Position numbers and translations under genes: made by a program | Notes under the pieces: model-generated | Told to the model about the DNA's origin: nothing | Seen by the model: the letters and a program-made list of their open reading frames with translations, nothing else | Databases searched by the model: none | Assembly (NCBI GenBank): GCA_963693085.1 | Contig: OY856409.1 | Coordinates: 504,637,303 to 504,701,302, forward strand | From: Alisma plantago-aquatica | Taxonomy: Eukaryota > Streptophyta > Magnoliopsida > Alismatales > Alismataceae | Direction of reading: 5' to 3' | Length of the DNA stretch: 64,000 bases | Shown: positions 48,968 through 60,402 of the stretch, one piece after another | Layout: each line of letters starts with the position of its first letter | Position numbering within the stretch: position 1 is the stretch's first letter

Positions 48968-50512
48968 TGTTGGCTAAATTGGACATTATTATACCCTATG
49001 TTTTGATGATGACAAACATTTTATTCTTGTAGATCTAACTTGTCATTTGAGTGTTTTAGGGATAAACAAATAAGGAAGTGGATAGTTGAAGATCTATACA
49101 AATTGGAAGATCAAGATGCTTAGATTGCTTTTATTTTCATGATTGTACTCAATGTAAAAACTTGTACAAGTATATAATGTACAAGTACATAGATATCATG
49201 TAAATCAAGTGTTAGATCTTCCCTATCCACTCACAACACTTAGATAGATCCTCCCCAAAGACAGAATCACAATTACACATTGTTACACATACTTCGTAGA
49301 TGATTCAACACATTGAAATAGGGACATTCTCGGTCGACCAAATTCTCGATCGAGACACCCTCAGTCGACCAAATTCTCAATCGAGAATCACCTTAGTATA
49401 GCACCCAAGCACTGATTAATGACCTGCACATGTAACCCTAAATGAACCCTCGGTCGACAACTTTCTTGACCGAAAATAGACCTTCCAGCAGGTTCTATAG
49501 ATGTTAGACTGAGTTGGAAAAGTAGTTGGGAGTTGGAAATGAATGTTGCAACACATTTACTTCAACCTCCCACTAAGTCGAAGAAATGTTCAACTGAGAC
49601 ACATCTCGATCGACAAACTTTTCGACCGAGCTACTCTCTAGATTGCATTTTCAGCTCGAAACAATTAGTCATTACAATACACTTAGTGGACACCTAACGG
49701 ATTGTTGAGCACTAATAACACTCTAGAAAGTGTTTAGAACGTCCCTAAGCACTTGTAACCCATTCCTATAAATAGGAGAGGCCTTAGGACACCCAAAACA
49801 TCACTTATGCACACAATTACAACTTGAGAATCAATCTTAGTGAACAACAAGCAAAGCTACACTTGCAATTTTGATCCTTTGAGCTCAAATTGAGTGTCCT
49901 ATAGCTAGTATCTCCTAGCCACCACATAACCACGTTCATATATAGTGGATAGGAGATCTATACACTTGATATAGGATCAAAGTGCTATACCCATTGGTTA
50001 AGTATCTTCTTTCTTCCAATCTTATTCTCTTTTGTTGTATATTGTTCTCCTTGACTACTCCTAGGTTGGAGGCTGTTGAAAGGAGGTGTGCTTGAGATTA
50101 CTTCAAGGAAGGCTGCTTTAAGGTAGAATGGAGCTACTTCTAAAGGAAGGCTATCTCAAGGTGGTGGAGCTGCTTCAGGTGGTGAACGCTACTATATGGA
50201 CTTGGAGTTACTTCAGAAGGCTGCTTCAAGGAGGTTGAAGCTAATTCAGGTGAAGGATACTTCAAGGGTGTAGATAGGAAGAAATTCTATTTTGTGTAAC
50301 ATACTCAAGAGGTAATAAAATAAATTTCTTTTAAAATCCCGGTTGGAAACAATTGGGTAGTGGACTGACTACCTTAGATTTCTAAGGTAGGAACCACTCT
50401 ACATCCTTGTGTCTTCATTGTTTCCTCCTACTTCTTATTCAAAGTGTCTTAATTATTTAATTATAACTTTAAAACTCCAAAAAGCTCTATTCACCCCCCT
50501 CTAGATCTTTCA
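48968..50512 (+). mobile_element. CopC 5' LTR (1.5 kb)
   Basis: It starts TGTTGGCTAAATTGG and ends AGATCTTTCA, with the primer site TGGTATCAGAG at 50515-50525. Its first 670 bp are repeated at 54244-54916. A TATA box (TATAAATA) lies at 49767-49774. It contains several CTCGGTCGAC / CTCGATCGAG words arranged as inverted pairs (49325-49400, 49440-49480, 49570-49640). Confidence 0.93.
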
Positions 50513-50514
50513 AT

Positions 50515-50525
50515 TGGTATCAGAG
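50515..50525 (+). other. CopC primer-binding site (tRNA-iMet)
   Basis: TGGTATCAGAG starts 2 bases after the LTR end. Confidence 0.93.
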
Positions 50526-50559
50526 TAGGTCTTCAAGGAACTTTAACAAGTCTTGAAGG

Positions 50560-52310
50560 ATGAGGGATGGTGTGTGCAACAACTTGAACCTAGAGGGAAC
50601 CTACGTATCTCGTCCACCACAGTTTGATGGAAGAAACTACAACTATTGGAAGAGAAGGATGTAGTTTTATTTTCAAGGCATCCGTTGGTAGATTTTGAGG
50701 ATGGTGTCTACTCCATATGAGCTTCTGGAAACTGAGTATGCTACATGGGATATCAATACGGTAAATCAAGCTCAACTAAATGCCAAGGCTGTAAGTATTT
50801 TATATTATTCTATTTTGGTAAGTGAATTCAATAGAATTTCCTCATTTGAAACTACATATGATATATGGAATAGACTTTCTATTACACATGAAGAAACTAT
50901 ACAAGTTAAAAATTCTAAGATTAGTATGCTTAAATAAAAGTTTGAACAATTTCATATGGAACTAAATGAGTCCATTAGTGAAATGTTTGCAAGATTCTCT
51001 ACTATCATTAATGGTTTGAGTGCATTAGGAAAATTCATAAGTGAAGAAGATAAAGTATCCAAAATTCTTAGGTGTTTGCCTCTAAAGTACAAACCAAAGG
51101 TGACAGACATTAAAGAAGCCAATGATCTCACCAAATTAAGGATGGAACAGCTCATTGGCAACTTAGAGACTCATGAGGTCACCCTTGAAGAAGAAGAAAG
51201 ATTGGCAGCCGAACACAAAAAGGAGAAAAGAAAGGACATTGCATTCAAGGCAACAACTAAAATTTGTCATGATACAAATGAAGAAGACAGTGAAGAAGAA
51301 ACTCTCATTGTAAATGGTAAGTTGTATAGAAGATTTAAAACTAGAAAAATTTCTAGTGTCTCTTCTTCCTCTTCCCCTAGGTGCTTTGAATGTGGAAAAA
51401 AGGGACATTTAAAAAGTGATAGTCCCAAAGTAAAGAAAGGAAAGAAATCCTCACTCAAGAAGAAGGAAAAATCCTACAAAGTATCATGGGATGACTCAAG
51501 TGATGATAGTGAGGATGGAGAAGAAGTGGAGTGCCTTATTTCTACAAAAAATGAAGAAGAGGATGAGGTAAGCCTTTCTGATTTATCTAAAGAAGAGTTA
51601 GTTGCTAGCATTAAAGAATTACATGATAAATATATTGATTGTAAAAAGAAACTAAAAAGAGTTAAAAAAAACTAATGAAGAATTATATACTCAAATAAAT
51701 GATTTTGCTTCTGAAAAAGAAAGTATTATTTCTGAAAAATTCTACCTTGAAATCATCTTATAATGATTGCAATATGAAGTTGCTTACTCTAGAAACAAAC
51801 TATAATTTTCTTTGTCAAGAAAATGTTGAATTGCTTGCAAAATTAAATGATCTTCAGACTCAACCTATCTTGTGTACTCATTTAGATTATGATGCTATTA
51901 TCAAAGAAAGAGATAGTTTGTTATCTAATCTAGATCAAGCAAAGTCAGACATTAAAAGGAGAATGGATGAAATTGCTAAGTTAAAAATATATATTAGTAG
52001 CTTAAAAAATAAAGATATTCTTGATAAAATTCTAAAAGACTCTTTTGGTCAAATTGGAAGGAGAGGACTAGGTTATGTGCCCAAAGATAAATCATATCAA
52101 AAACCTAGAATGAGAAGGACACAAGTACCCATGACTAAAGTAATGTATGTGCCTAAAGACAATTTAACTACGAAGAGAAATGAAATTGTTTCTATCTGTC
52201 ATCATTATTGTTTACGTCCTGGACATTATTCATTCTCTTTTCCATACCAGAAAAAGGATGTTGATCTAGTTTGGGTTCCAAAACCCCAAACTTATAAATA
52301 TTCAACATGA
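50560..52310 (+). pseudogene. CopC gag (Ty1/copia) with two zinc knuckles, broken
   Basis: From the ATG at 50560 one frame runs to 51675 with three in-frame stops. It shows FDGRNYNYWKRRM (the usual gag start block, about residue 23), then YDIWNRLSITHEETIQVKNS and EMFARFSTIINGLSALGK of the gag core. It continues with the knuckle CFECGKKGHLKSDS near 51383-51424, where the last Cys has become Ser, and acidic and lysine-rich stretches. A run of eight A at 51664-51671 shifts the frame. A second frame (about 51699-52310) continues with a coiled-coil-like part and CHYCLRPGHYSFSFP-type residues (52197-52250), a second knuckle with its last Cys lost. The length and extended coiled tail resemble the SIRE/Maximus lineage. 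No pol follows. Confidence 0.88.
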
Positions 52311-54243
52311 TTAGTTGAAATTTGACCTAAAAATTTACTTTGATACCCAAATGTCTTATCTCAACTAAACTGAACTTTAATTTGCATAGTTTTGTAAAAT
52401 GGTATTGTAAGTAACTTATGTTTTACTTGAAAATAATTGTTAAAAATAAAACAAAATCCATCTCGGTCGACAACAACTTCAACTGAGACAATCTTCAGTC
52501 GAGACATTTGTCGACCAAAGAAGTTTCTATCTCAAACCTGCACTTTCTGGACAAATAGTAACTTGATCGGTCGAGAAAAATTTTGACCAAGAGGATTTCA
52601 GTTGAGAAAATAGTCAACCAAGAAAGTTACTATCTTAAGCTTGAAATTCCTATAAAAACATCCGACTGACAAAAACCTCGATCGAAATCATTCTCGGTCG
52701 AGAACTTTGTCGAACAAGGAAAACTATGTCAGAATTGTTTGATAAGAATAAGATACTTCACTTGCAATTAACTTAAGTGACTCAAATATGTAATGAACTT
52801 TACATATTACATTGCTTTAAATATTTGAATGATTCTAATCAAAATAAACAATATATGGGCATCAAAACTTTATACTTTTCTAGATTAAAACTGTCCCAAC
52901 TAGCATATAATTGAAGAAATTTTCACATACATGAGGTATAGATTGGTCTTATTAGAGGAAAGTCCTAATGGAAAATCTATTAGAATAAGAGATCTTGTTC
53001 AACCTTAACATAATCATAATTGAAAACAAAAGATTTGATCAAAGAACTTGGCTAGAATATAATCATCACCATTTTTTGAGAAAATTTAAAGTTTGATTAT
53101 TCTAAGAAAATATATCTTTTCAAAATCTTGCTCACATGAATTAAGGAAAACTACTAATGATCATACACAACAAGATCAAATGAGCACAAGTTCCTATATG
53201 AGCAAAATGAAGAACTACTAATGATCATACACAACAAGATCAAATCATATTCTAGAAGAAGTGGTTCGTTGGATAACTTATGAAAATGCATATATTTGAT
53301 ATCTACAAAAATGCTTCTCTATCAAGAAAAAGTTCGACCGGTGCCCAGGTCGAATTCATGGTCGAACAAAAATAAGCATGACCAAATGCTTATTTGTGAA
53401 ATCAAATCATTGACTTGCACTCAACATATTTGCTCATCATGTTATAAAATTGATTCATTGTTTTATTTATTCAATTGAACTTCAAAGCTAGTTATGACCT
53501 TAGTATCCTAAAGGTAATAAGGGAGCTTACAACATTCTTGAATACAATGTATATCTTTATCTTAATTGAATTCTCTACATTGATTAGGGCTTACATCCCT
53601 TGTATTTGGTAAGAGATACATTCATTGGTTCCACTATGAGCTTAAAAGAATCTCATATCATTTCAAGGATTAACATCCCTTATAAATGGTTGATAAATAT
53701 ATTCATTAATCCTACTATGATCCTAAAGGAATCTCATATCATTTCAGGGCTTAAAATCCCTTGTAAATGGTTGAGAAACTAATAAAATATATCCATGAGC
53801 CTAAAGGATTCTCATATCATTTCAGGGCTTAACATCCCTTGCAAATGATTGAGAAATAAATCATGATTTTTTAATTATGGCTAATTTGAAATTATTGTTA
53901 TAGTATACAATTAAGGGGGAGTATCTCATTCAGGGGGAGCAAATTTGTTATATGGTTATCTTTTTGAAATGACAAAGGGAGAGAAGTAATATAAATCAAA
54001 AACAAAATAATATACCTTCAAATTAAATGAGTTTCATAATCTCTTGGCTTCACATAAATTGTTGCTATATTCCTTAAGAGTTGGATACTATGTTCCATAC
54101 CTCTTTGGGAATTACTAGCACACACTCCATGAATAAACAAGAGAATGTACACATAAGGTAAATCTCAGGTATGAAACTCCTGCTATTTTATTTCCCTTGA
54201 TTTATATTTTAGAAATGTTTGTCATCTTCAAAAGGGGGGAGAT
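52311..54243 (+). mobile_element. CopC 3' non-coding interior
   Basis: This is 1.9 kb without protease, integrase, RT or RNase H motifs. It includes further CTCGGTCGAC-like words (52455-52720 and 53330-53370), a duplicated AACTACTAATGATCATACAC block (about 53150 and 53212) and a four-unit tandem repeat (53588-53860). It ends with the polypurine tract AAAAGGGGGGAGAT at about 54230-54243. The element is thus gag-only. Confidence 0.85.
53588..53860 (+). repeat. Four-unit tandem repeat in CopC 3' region
   Basis: Units of about 75-90 bp carry CTCATATCATTTCAGGGCTT and CATCCCTTGTAAATGGTTGA with small changes, at about 53594, 53671, 53757 and 53833. Confidence 0.9.
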
Positions 54244-54916
54244 TGTTGGCTAAATTGGACATTATTATACCCTTTGTTTTGATGATGACAAACATTTCAT
54301 TCTTGTAGGTCTAACTTGTTATTTGAGTGTTTTAGGGATAAACAAATAAGAAAGTGGATAGTTGAAGATCTATACAAATTGGAAGATCAACATGCTTAGA
54401 TTGCTTTTATTTTCATGATTGTACTCAATATAAAAACTTGTACAAGTATATAATGTACAAGTACATAGATGTAAATCAAGTGTTAGATCTTCCCTATCCA
54501 CTCACAACACTTAGATAGATCCTCCCCTAAGATAGAATCACAATTACACATTGATACACACACTTAGTAGATGATTCAACACATTGAAATAGGGACATTC
54601 TCAGTCAAAAAACTTCTCGACTGAGACACCTTCAGTCGACCAAATTCTTGACCGAGAATCACCTTATTCGAACACACGAGCACTGATTAAGGACCTACAC
54701 ATGTAACCCTAAATCAACCCTCGGTTGACAACTTTCTCGACTGAGAATAGACCTTCCAGCATGTTCTATAGACGTTAACTGAGTTGGAAAACTAGTTGGG
54801 AGTTGGAAATGAATGTTGCAACACATTTACTTCAACCTCCCACTCAGTCGAATAAATGGTCGACCGAGACACATATCGATTGACAAACTTATTGACCAAG
54901 CTACTCCCTGGATTGC
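54244..54916 (+). mobile_element. CopC 3' LTR, truncated
   Basis: It copies 48968-about 49645 and then stops at GGATTGC, losing about 870 bp of the LTR. The next base is already CopB gag, and no target-site duplication is present. The truncation probably came from a deletion that also removed the first part of CopB gag. Confidence 0.9.
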
Positions 54917-55353
54917 TTAGTTGGTGCCCACATACTCACTTTGATTGGGTACGTGGAAAGCCTATCCAAGCTGGGATTTCCCCTAGGTCAAGAGTTGGTC
55001 ACTGATGTGATTTTGCAATCGTTTCCTGAATCATATAGTCATTTTGTCATCAACTAGAACATGAACAATCTTGACAAGCTGTTGTCATAATTGTTGGGCA
55101 TGTTGAGAACAGCTGAAGCACAGACGAAGAAAGACAAACCCAAGTCTGTGATGATGATCAGTAGGAAAAAGGGAAAGTCAAAAGGTAAAGGCAAGGCTAA
55201 GAAAGGTTCTAAAGCCGAGAATAAGCTAAAGTCATCCACACTCATAGCTAAAGGTGGGATCTCCAAAGAAGGCAGTTGTCACCATTGTCACTAGGCTAGA
55301 CATTGGAAAAGAAATTGTCCTCTCTACCTGGAGGAACTGAGGAAGAAGAAGTA
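54917..55353 (+). pseudogene. CopB gag, C-terminal part
   Basis: The translation reads GYVESLSKLGFPLGQELVTD, then QSFPESYSHFVIN and a Lys-rich linker. A zinc knuckle CHHC-x4-H-x4-C follows at about 55276-55317, whose second spacer residue is now a stop (TAG). Several other stops interrupt the frame. The first half of gag is missing because of the CopC insertion and the associated deletion. The same frame continues into pol, so gag-pol was originally one reading frame, as is usual in plant copia elements. Confidence 0.9.
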
Positions 55354-55389
55354 GGGGATAGAGATCTCCTCTTCAAGTATATACATTAT

Positions 55390-56340
55390 TGAGATAAACT
55401 AAAATACTTCTTCATCATGGGTACTAGATACCAGATGTGGATCTCACATATGTTTAAATATGCATGATTTGATTAGAAGTAAGCCTTTACGAAAGGACCA
55501 AGTCGAGCTGTGGGTCGCTAATGGAGCAAGAGTTGCTACCACCACAATTGAAATTATTAGTTTATCGTTACCTACAGACCTTTTAATAGAATTAGAGAAT
55601 TTCGATTATTTACTTGCCATTAATAGAAATACTATTTTTGTATCTTGTATGGACGAGAGTGGATTTGAATTTCACATTAAGAATGGAATGATTTCTATTT
55701 CTAAAGATGAGATCTTTTATGGAAATGACCCTATGTCTTATGGTATCTACTTGTTAGAACTTGAGACTAGAATATACAACATAAATACTAAAAGGCTAAA
55801 ACTTGACAACTCAAACAAAACATACTTATGTCATTGTCGTCTTGGGCACATAAACGACAAGTGCATATCTAGACTCCATAAGGATGGTTATCTAGACTCT
55901 TTTGATATTGAATCATTACAGGCATGTGAGGCTTGTTTATTAGGAAAGATGACCAAGACTCATTTCATTGGACACAGTGAGAGAGCCTGTGATCTGCTAG
56001 GGCTCATACATACTGATGTATGCATACCTTTTTGATCAAATGATAGAGGAGGCTATCAATACTTCATTACCTTCATTGATGACCTCAGTAGGTATGGCTA
56101 TGTATATCTTATGAAACACAAGTCAGAAACTCTTGAAGTGTTCAAGAGTTTCATGAATGAAGTAGAGAAGCAACTTGGTAAGAGTATTAAAAAACTCTGT
56201 TTAGATCAAGGTGGTGAATACTTAATCCAAGAGTTTGAGGACCTTCTGAGAGACCGTGGTATAGTATCACAATGGACTCCACCTGGTACACCATAACATA
56301 ATGATGTATGAGAAAGAAGGAATCATACATTATTAGACAT
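55390..56340 (+). pseudogene. CopB protease and integrase N-terminal and core
   Basis: Protease: WVLDTRCGSHICLN at about 55420-55461; the usual catalytic DTG is now DTR (one G-to-A change). GAG-pre-integrase zinc finger: CHCRLGHIN (about 55835) and CEAC (about 55928), giving H-x4-H and C-x2-C. Integrase core: the first catalytic Asp in LIHTDVC, the second in LCLDQGGEY (about 56200-56226) and the Glu in V-stop-ERRNHT (about 56310). Stops occur at GTP/HND, before ERRN and after DMV, where related copia proteins have Gln, Ser and Arg codons. The domain order PR-IN precedes RT, which defines Ty1/copia. Confidence 0.92.
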
Positions 56341-57130
56341 GGTATGATCAATGATGAGTTCAACCAAACTTCCAATATCATTATGGGGATATGCTCTTGA
56401 AACCGCAACATTTACACTTAACTGTGTACCTTCCAAATGGGTTCAAAAGACATCATATGAGGTATGGAATGTGAATCGTCCCAATTTGTCTATGCTAAAG
56501 ATTTGGGGATGTGAAGCTTATGTTAGGAAACAATTTTCTGAAAAGCTTGGACCCAAATCTAAAAAATGCTATTTTGTTGGATACCCCAAGGAAACTCGGG
56601 GATACTACTTCTACACACCAATTGAGAACAAAGTGTTTATTTCTAAGACTACTGTATTTCTTGAAAAGGAATTTATTTCCAAAGGAATTAGTGGGAGGAA
56701 TGTAGAGCTTGAAGAAGTTTGAGATCAACAAGAAAGAAGAGAACCTGAGGAGGTACATAAGGAACATGAAGACTCACAAAATATTGTGGAATTTCAAGTT
56801 CCAAATGTAATACATGAACATTGTAGGTCTAGTAGGACATGACTTGAGCTTGAGAGATTTGGATTTCTCATGACTCAAGAAAGTGACGAATTGGGCATAG
56901 TAGATGAGCCAACTTCCTATCTAGAAGCTACTAAGGGACCATAATCTAAGAAATGGCTCAAAGCCGTGAGATCTGAGATGGAATCCATGTACACCAACAA
57001 GGTATGGACCTTGGTGGATCCACCCAAAGGGGTAAAACCCATAGGGTGCAAGTAGGTCTTCAAGAAGAAGATTGACAGGGATGGAAATGTTCAAACCTAT
57101 AAAGGTAGATTGGTTGTGAAAGGATTTTGT
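56341..57130 (+). pseudogene. CopB integrase C-terminal part and RT start
   Basis: LWGYALETATFTLNCVPSKW, KIWGCEAYVRKQ, LGPKSKKCYFVGYPKETRGY and YFYTPIENKVFISKTTVFLE form the conserved copia stretch between the integrase core and RT. An acidic linker follows (EERREPEEVHKEHEDSQN). RT starts with KWLKAVRSEMESMYTNKVWT and LVDPPKGVKPIGCK, then VFKKKIDRDGNVQTYKGRLV. Stops at EV/DQQ, SSRT/LEL, GP/SKK and GCK/VFK (Trp to TAG) break the frame. Confidence 0.92.
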
Positions 57131-58470
57131 CAAATTCAAGGTGTTGATTATGATGAGACCTTCTCACCAGTTGCCATAGTTAAATCTATCAGGATCATGC
57201 TTTCCATTGCAACTTATCACGACTTTGATATTTGGCAGATGGATGTCAAAACACCATTCCTTAACTGAAATTTACTCGAGGATGTGTACATGACACAACC
57301 TGAGGGTTTTATCAATCCGAACGATGCCAATAAAGTCTGTAAGATACAAAGGTCAATCTATGGATTGAAGGAAGCATCTCAGAGCTGGAATCTACATTTT
57401 GATGAAGTAGTAAAAAGTTTGAATTTAGTCAAAATGAAGATGAAACTTGTGTTTACAAAAAGGTTAGTGGGAGCACAGGCGTATTTCTCATATTGTATGT
57501 GGATGACATACTATTGATGGGAAATGACATCCCTACTTTTCAAATAGTAAAACATTGGCTAGGGAAGACCTTCTCTATGAAGGGTTTAGGTGAAGCATCA
57601 TATATACCAGGAATCAAGATCTATAGAGATAGATCTAGAAGGCTTCTAGGCCTAAGCCAGAGCACATACATTAATAAGGTGCTAAAGAGGTTTAGCATGG
57701 AGGGTTCTAAGAGAGGTAATTTGCCCATGTCCCATGGGGTTATGATCTCTAAAGCCCAATGTCCTAGTTCATGTGATGAACGAGTGCACATGAGTAAGAT
57801 TCCATATGCATCAACAATTGGATCTATCATGTACATGATGTTATATACTCATCCTGATGTGTCATATGCTTTGACCATTACGAGACGATATCAGTCAGAT
57901 CCAGGTGAATATCACTGGAAAACTGTAAAGAACATCCTAAGGTACTTGAGAAGGACTAAGGGTCAATGCTTGGTATACAAAGGTGAGAAAGAGCTAGTGG
58001 TAAAGGGTTACACCGATGCTAGCTTCCAAACTGAAAAAGATGACTATAGATCACAATCTAGATTTGTGTTTTTCCTGAACAACGGAGCTATGAGTTGGAA
58101 GTGTTCCAAGTAAGTGACGGTTGCAGATTCTACAATAGAGGTTGAATAGATTGCCACATTTAATGCTACAAAGGAATCTGTGTGGATCAAGAAGTTCATT
58201 TCTTAACATGGAGTGGTTCCAAGCACTAGTGATGCAATTGAGTTGTTTTGCGACAACAACGGAGCAATTGAACATGCTAAAGAATTAAGATTGCACCAAC
58301 ATTCCAAACATATTCTACGACAGTTCCATCTCATACAAGAGATCGTACAATGAGGAGATGTGGATATTTGTATTGTACCTATAGAAAGCAATATGGTTGA
58401 CCTTCTTACAAAAGCACTTTCACAGTAGAAACATGATGGACATGTTTGATCACTTGGATTGAAATTCATG
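57131..58470 (+). pseudogene. CopB reverse transcriptase and RNase H
   Basis: RT block: GVDYDETFSPVAIVKSIRIM, WQMDVKTPFLN with the first catalytic Asp, YMTQPEGFINPNDANKVCKI and RSIYGLKEASQSWNLHFDEV. A one-base deletion near 57417-57421 shifts the frame. The next frame carries YVDD at 57496-57507 and the rest of RT, including PYASTIGSIMYMMLYTHPDV. RNase H follows: YTDASFQTEKDDYRSQSRFV (about 58010-58068), VTVADSTIEVE and ELFCDNNGAIEHAKELRLHQ, ending near KFMSDWV (58470). Catalytic residues are largely kept, but at least five stops and the frameshift make it a pseudogene. Confidence 0.93.
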
Positions 58471-59671
58471 AGTGATTGGGTATAAGTGCAAGTGGGAATA
58501 TGTTGGTATGTATGCCCACATAGACTATCATTTGATGATTGTAATGGGATACTATGTAATTGATTTGTAATACTATATTTATGATATCAATATGGGCAAG
58601 TTTCAAATTTGTATGTTTGTGTTTTATATTGTGAGATGACCACAAAACTTATAGAGGTCTACAGAATAATATACTCTATGACATATGTCTTTGGGTTGAT
58701 GACTTGAACAGTGAGATCATATGTATGCTACGAGTATGTATTCTTATTTTTCCCCTAATCAGATGTTATTGTGGAAATATCTATAGACATCAATAACACA
58801 TAAGATTAGAATGTATGTCGGTTGATGGAAGAATCTCATTAGCCATGATATAGAGATATCAAACCAAATACATAGATACTTGTTAGAGAATAATGTATTA
58901 GACAGACCCACCTTGAGAGTGACACATGGATACCATGATTAGTAGTTAGAATCACATCTCATAGTGATGTTGGTGATTGTGGTTCTTAGACCTGAAGCCA
59001 CTACACTCATCACATGTCATTCGGTGTACTTTGACATCATCCGCCGTGGTCCTAAATAAGGATTTCCATAAAGATGGTGCTTGGGTGCATAGTGACACAT
59101 GGGGATGACTGTGAGTGATGTAGATGGAATTTGTCCTTCCTACAAGAGTTTGATATTTCATCCACTGGATTAGAGAGACTGAGAAATGCATGGCCATGTT
59201 GATATGAGTCAATATGTGATATTGAGCTTACATATATCTCAGACAGTCTACTCTAGTTCAAGGAACATGGATTTAATGTTGAAGAGGATAACAATTCCAT
59301 GACTCGAGTTCAATCTGGATATCAGCAACAAAGGAAGTATACAATCACTATAACACTAGTCATGAATGATAGGTTAAGTTGTCGTCCAACTTCTCCAGTT
59401 ACTTGAGTGGAAATGAAGTCTTGCCTGATACTAATCATTGCTTGTGAAATCATAATATGATTATGGATATCACGGCCAACATAATTTAGAGGCTACCGGG
59501 TCACACACATAGGATGTGTTGGAATAGGAATATAGTTGTGGATTTGATTGGAATTGTTCTGAATCACATTGATTACTAAAATGTTTATGTAACCATTAGA
59601 ATAATATTGGAAACATTAAAATGTTTGAGCCAATTAATTGGAGTGACTGGCTCTAAGTGAAAGTGGGAGTC
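58471..59671 (+). mobile_element. CopB 3' interior with an internal LTR-start-like boundary
   Basis: Just after pol, a purine tract (CAAGTGGGAATA) is followed at 58501 by TGTTGGTATGTATGCCC, which looks like a polypurine tract and LTR start. About 1.1 kb later a second purine tract (AAAGTGGGAGTC) and TGTTGGTATATATGCCC mark the real 3' LTR at 59672. The intervening sequence is homologous, inverted, to the first kilobase of the CopD LTR (35358 leftwards to about 34240). No coding sequence is visible. Confidence 0.8.
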
Positions 59672-60397
59672 TGTTGGTATATATGCCCATAGAGCCATCC
59701 CGAGTGATTGCATGGAGTCAGATATTAATTAATCAATTAATATGATTATTTGGTTCATTAATTAATTCTAGAATATTCTAATTAAACCACGAGCGTTTTA
59801 ATTAATGAAGTCTTTCTATTTACCGACGGGTTTAGGAAACCCTGCTTCCTTTCATCTCCTATTTAAAGGGGCTTTACGGCCGATATCTTTATAAGACATT
59901 GAAAGAGGCTTTTTAGTTTACGCTCACATACATAAACTCGAGCTTTCACCATCCTTGGGAGAGAAAGGAGATTCACTGCGACGCTAGCACGTCATCACAC
60001 AAAGACTACTACTTCCTGCTGACTTAGTAAGCATGACGTGGAGTTCCAGTCCATCCGTGGGGATGAAGTAGAGACGCAGACGCTGAGACACCTGTGTTTG
60101 AAGGACGTCAACAACTGTCAATATGTGCAATGAGCAGTGTACATCACTACACGAAAGGAGCCACCGAATCTTGATGCGTCGTGTTCAGAGATTGGAGAGA
60201 AGTATTGTCCGTGTAAGCCAGGAGTGTTGCACACCATTTTGTAGTGGGACATCACCGAACTTTCTCTACGACAAGGTATATCCCACAAACATTGTTTCTG
60301 AATATGCTGATGTCGACAAGATCCTGTTGCGGGTTGTGTGGAAATATAATTTATTTTTTTGCTTCCACCATGCATGTTTCCTCCACAAAACCCAACA
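59672..60397 (+). mobile_element. CopB 3' LTR (726 bp)
   Basis: It starts TGTTGGTATATATGCCC and ends CTCCACAAAACCCAACA. A TATA-like TATTTAAA lies at 59860-59867. It matches the reassembled 5' LTR (43167-43472 plus 48370-48788) along its whole length with many substitutions, so the insertion is old. TCTAC follows at 60398. Confidence 0.95.
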
Positions 60398-60402
60398 TCT
60401 AC
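60398..60402. repeat. CopB target-site duplication, right (TCTAC)
   Basis: Identical to 43162-43166; the CopA gag resumes here. Confidence 0.93.
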
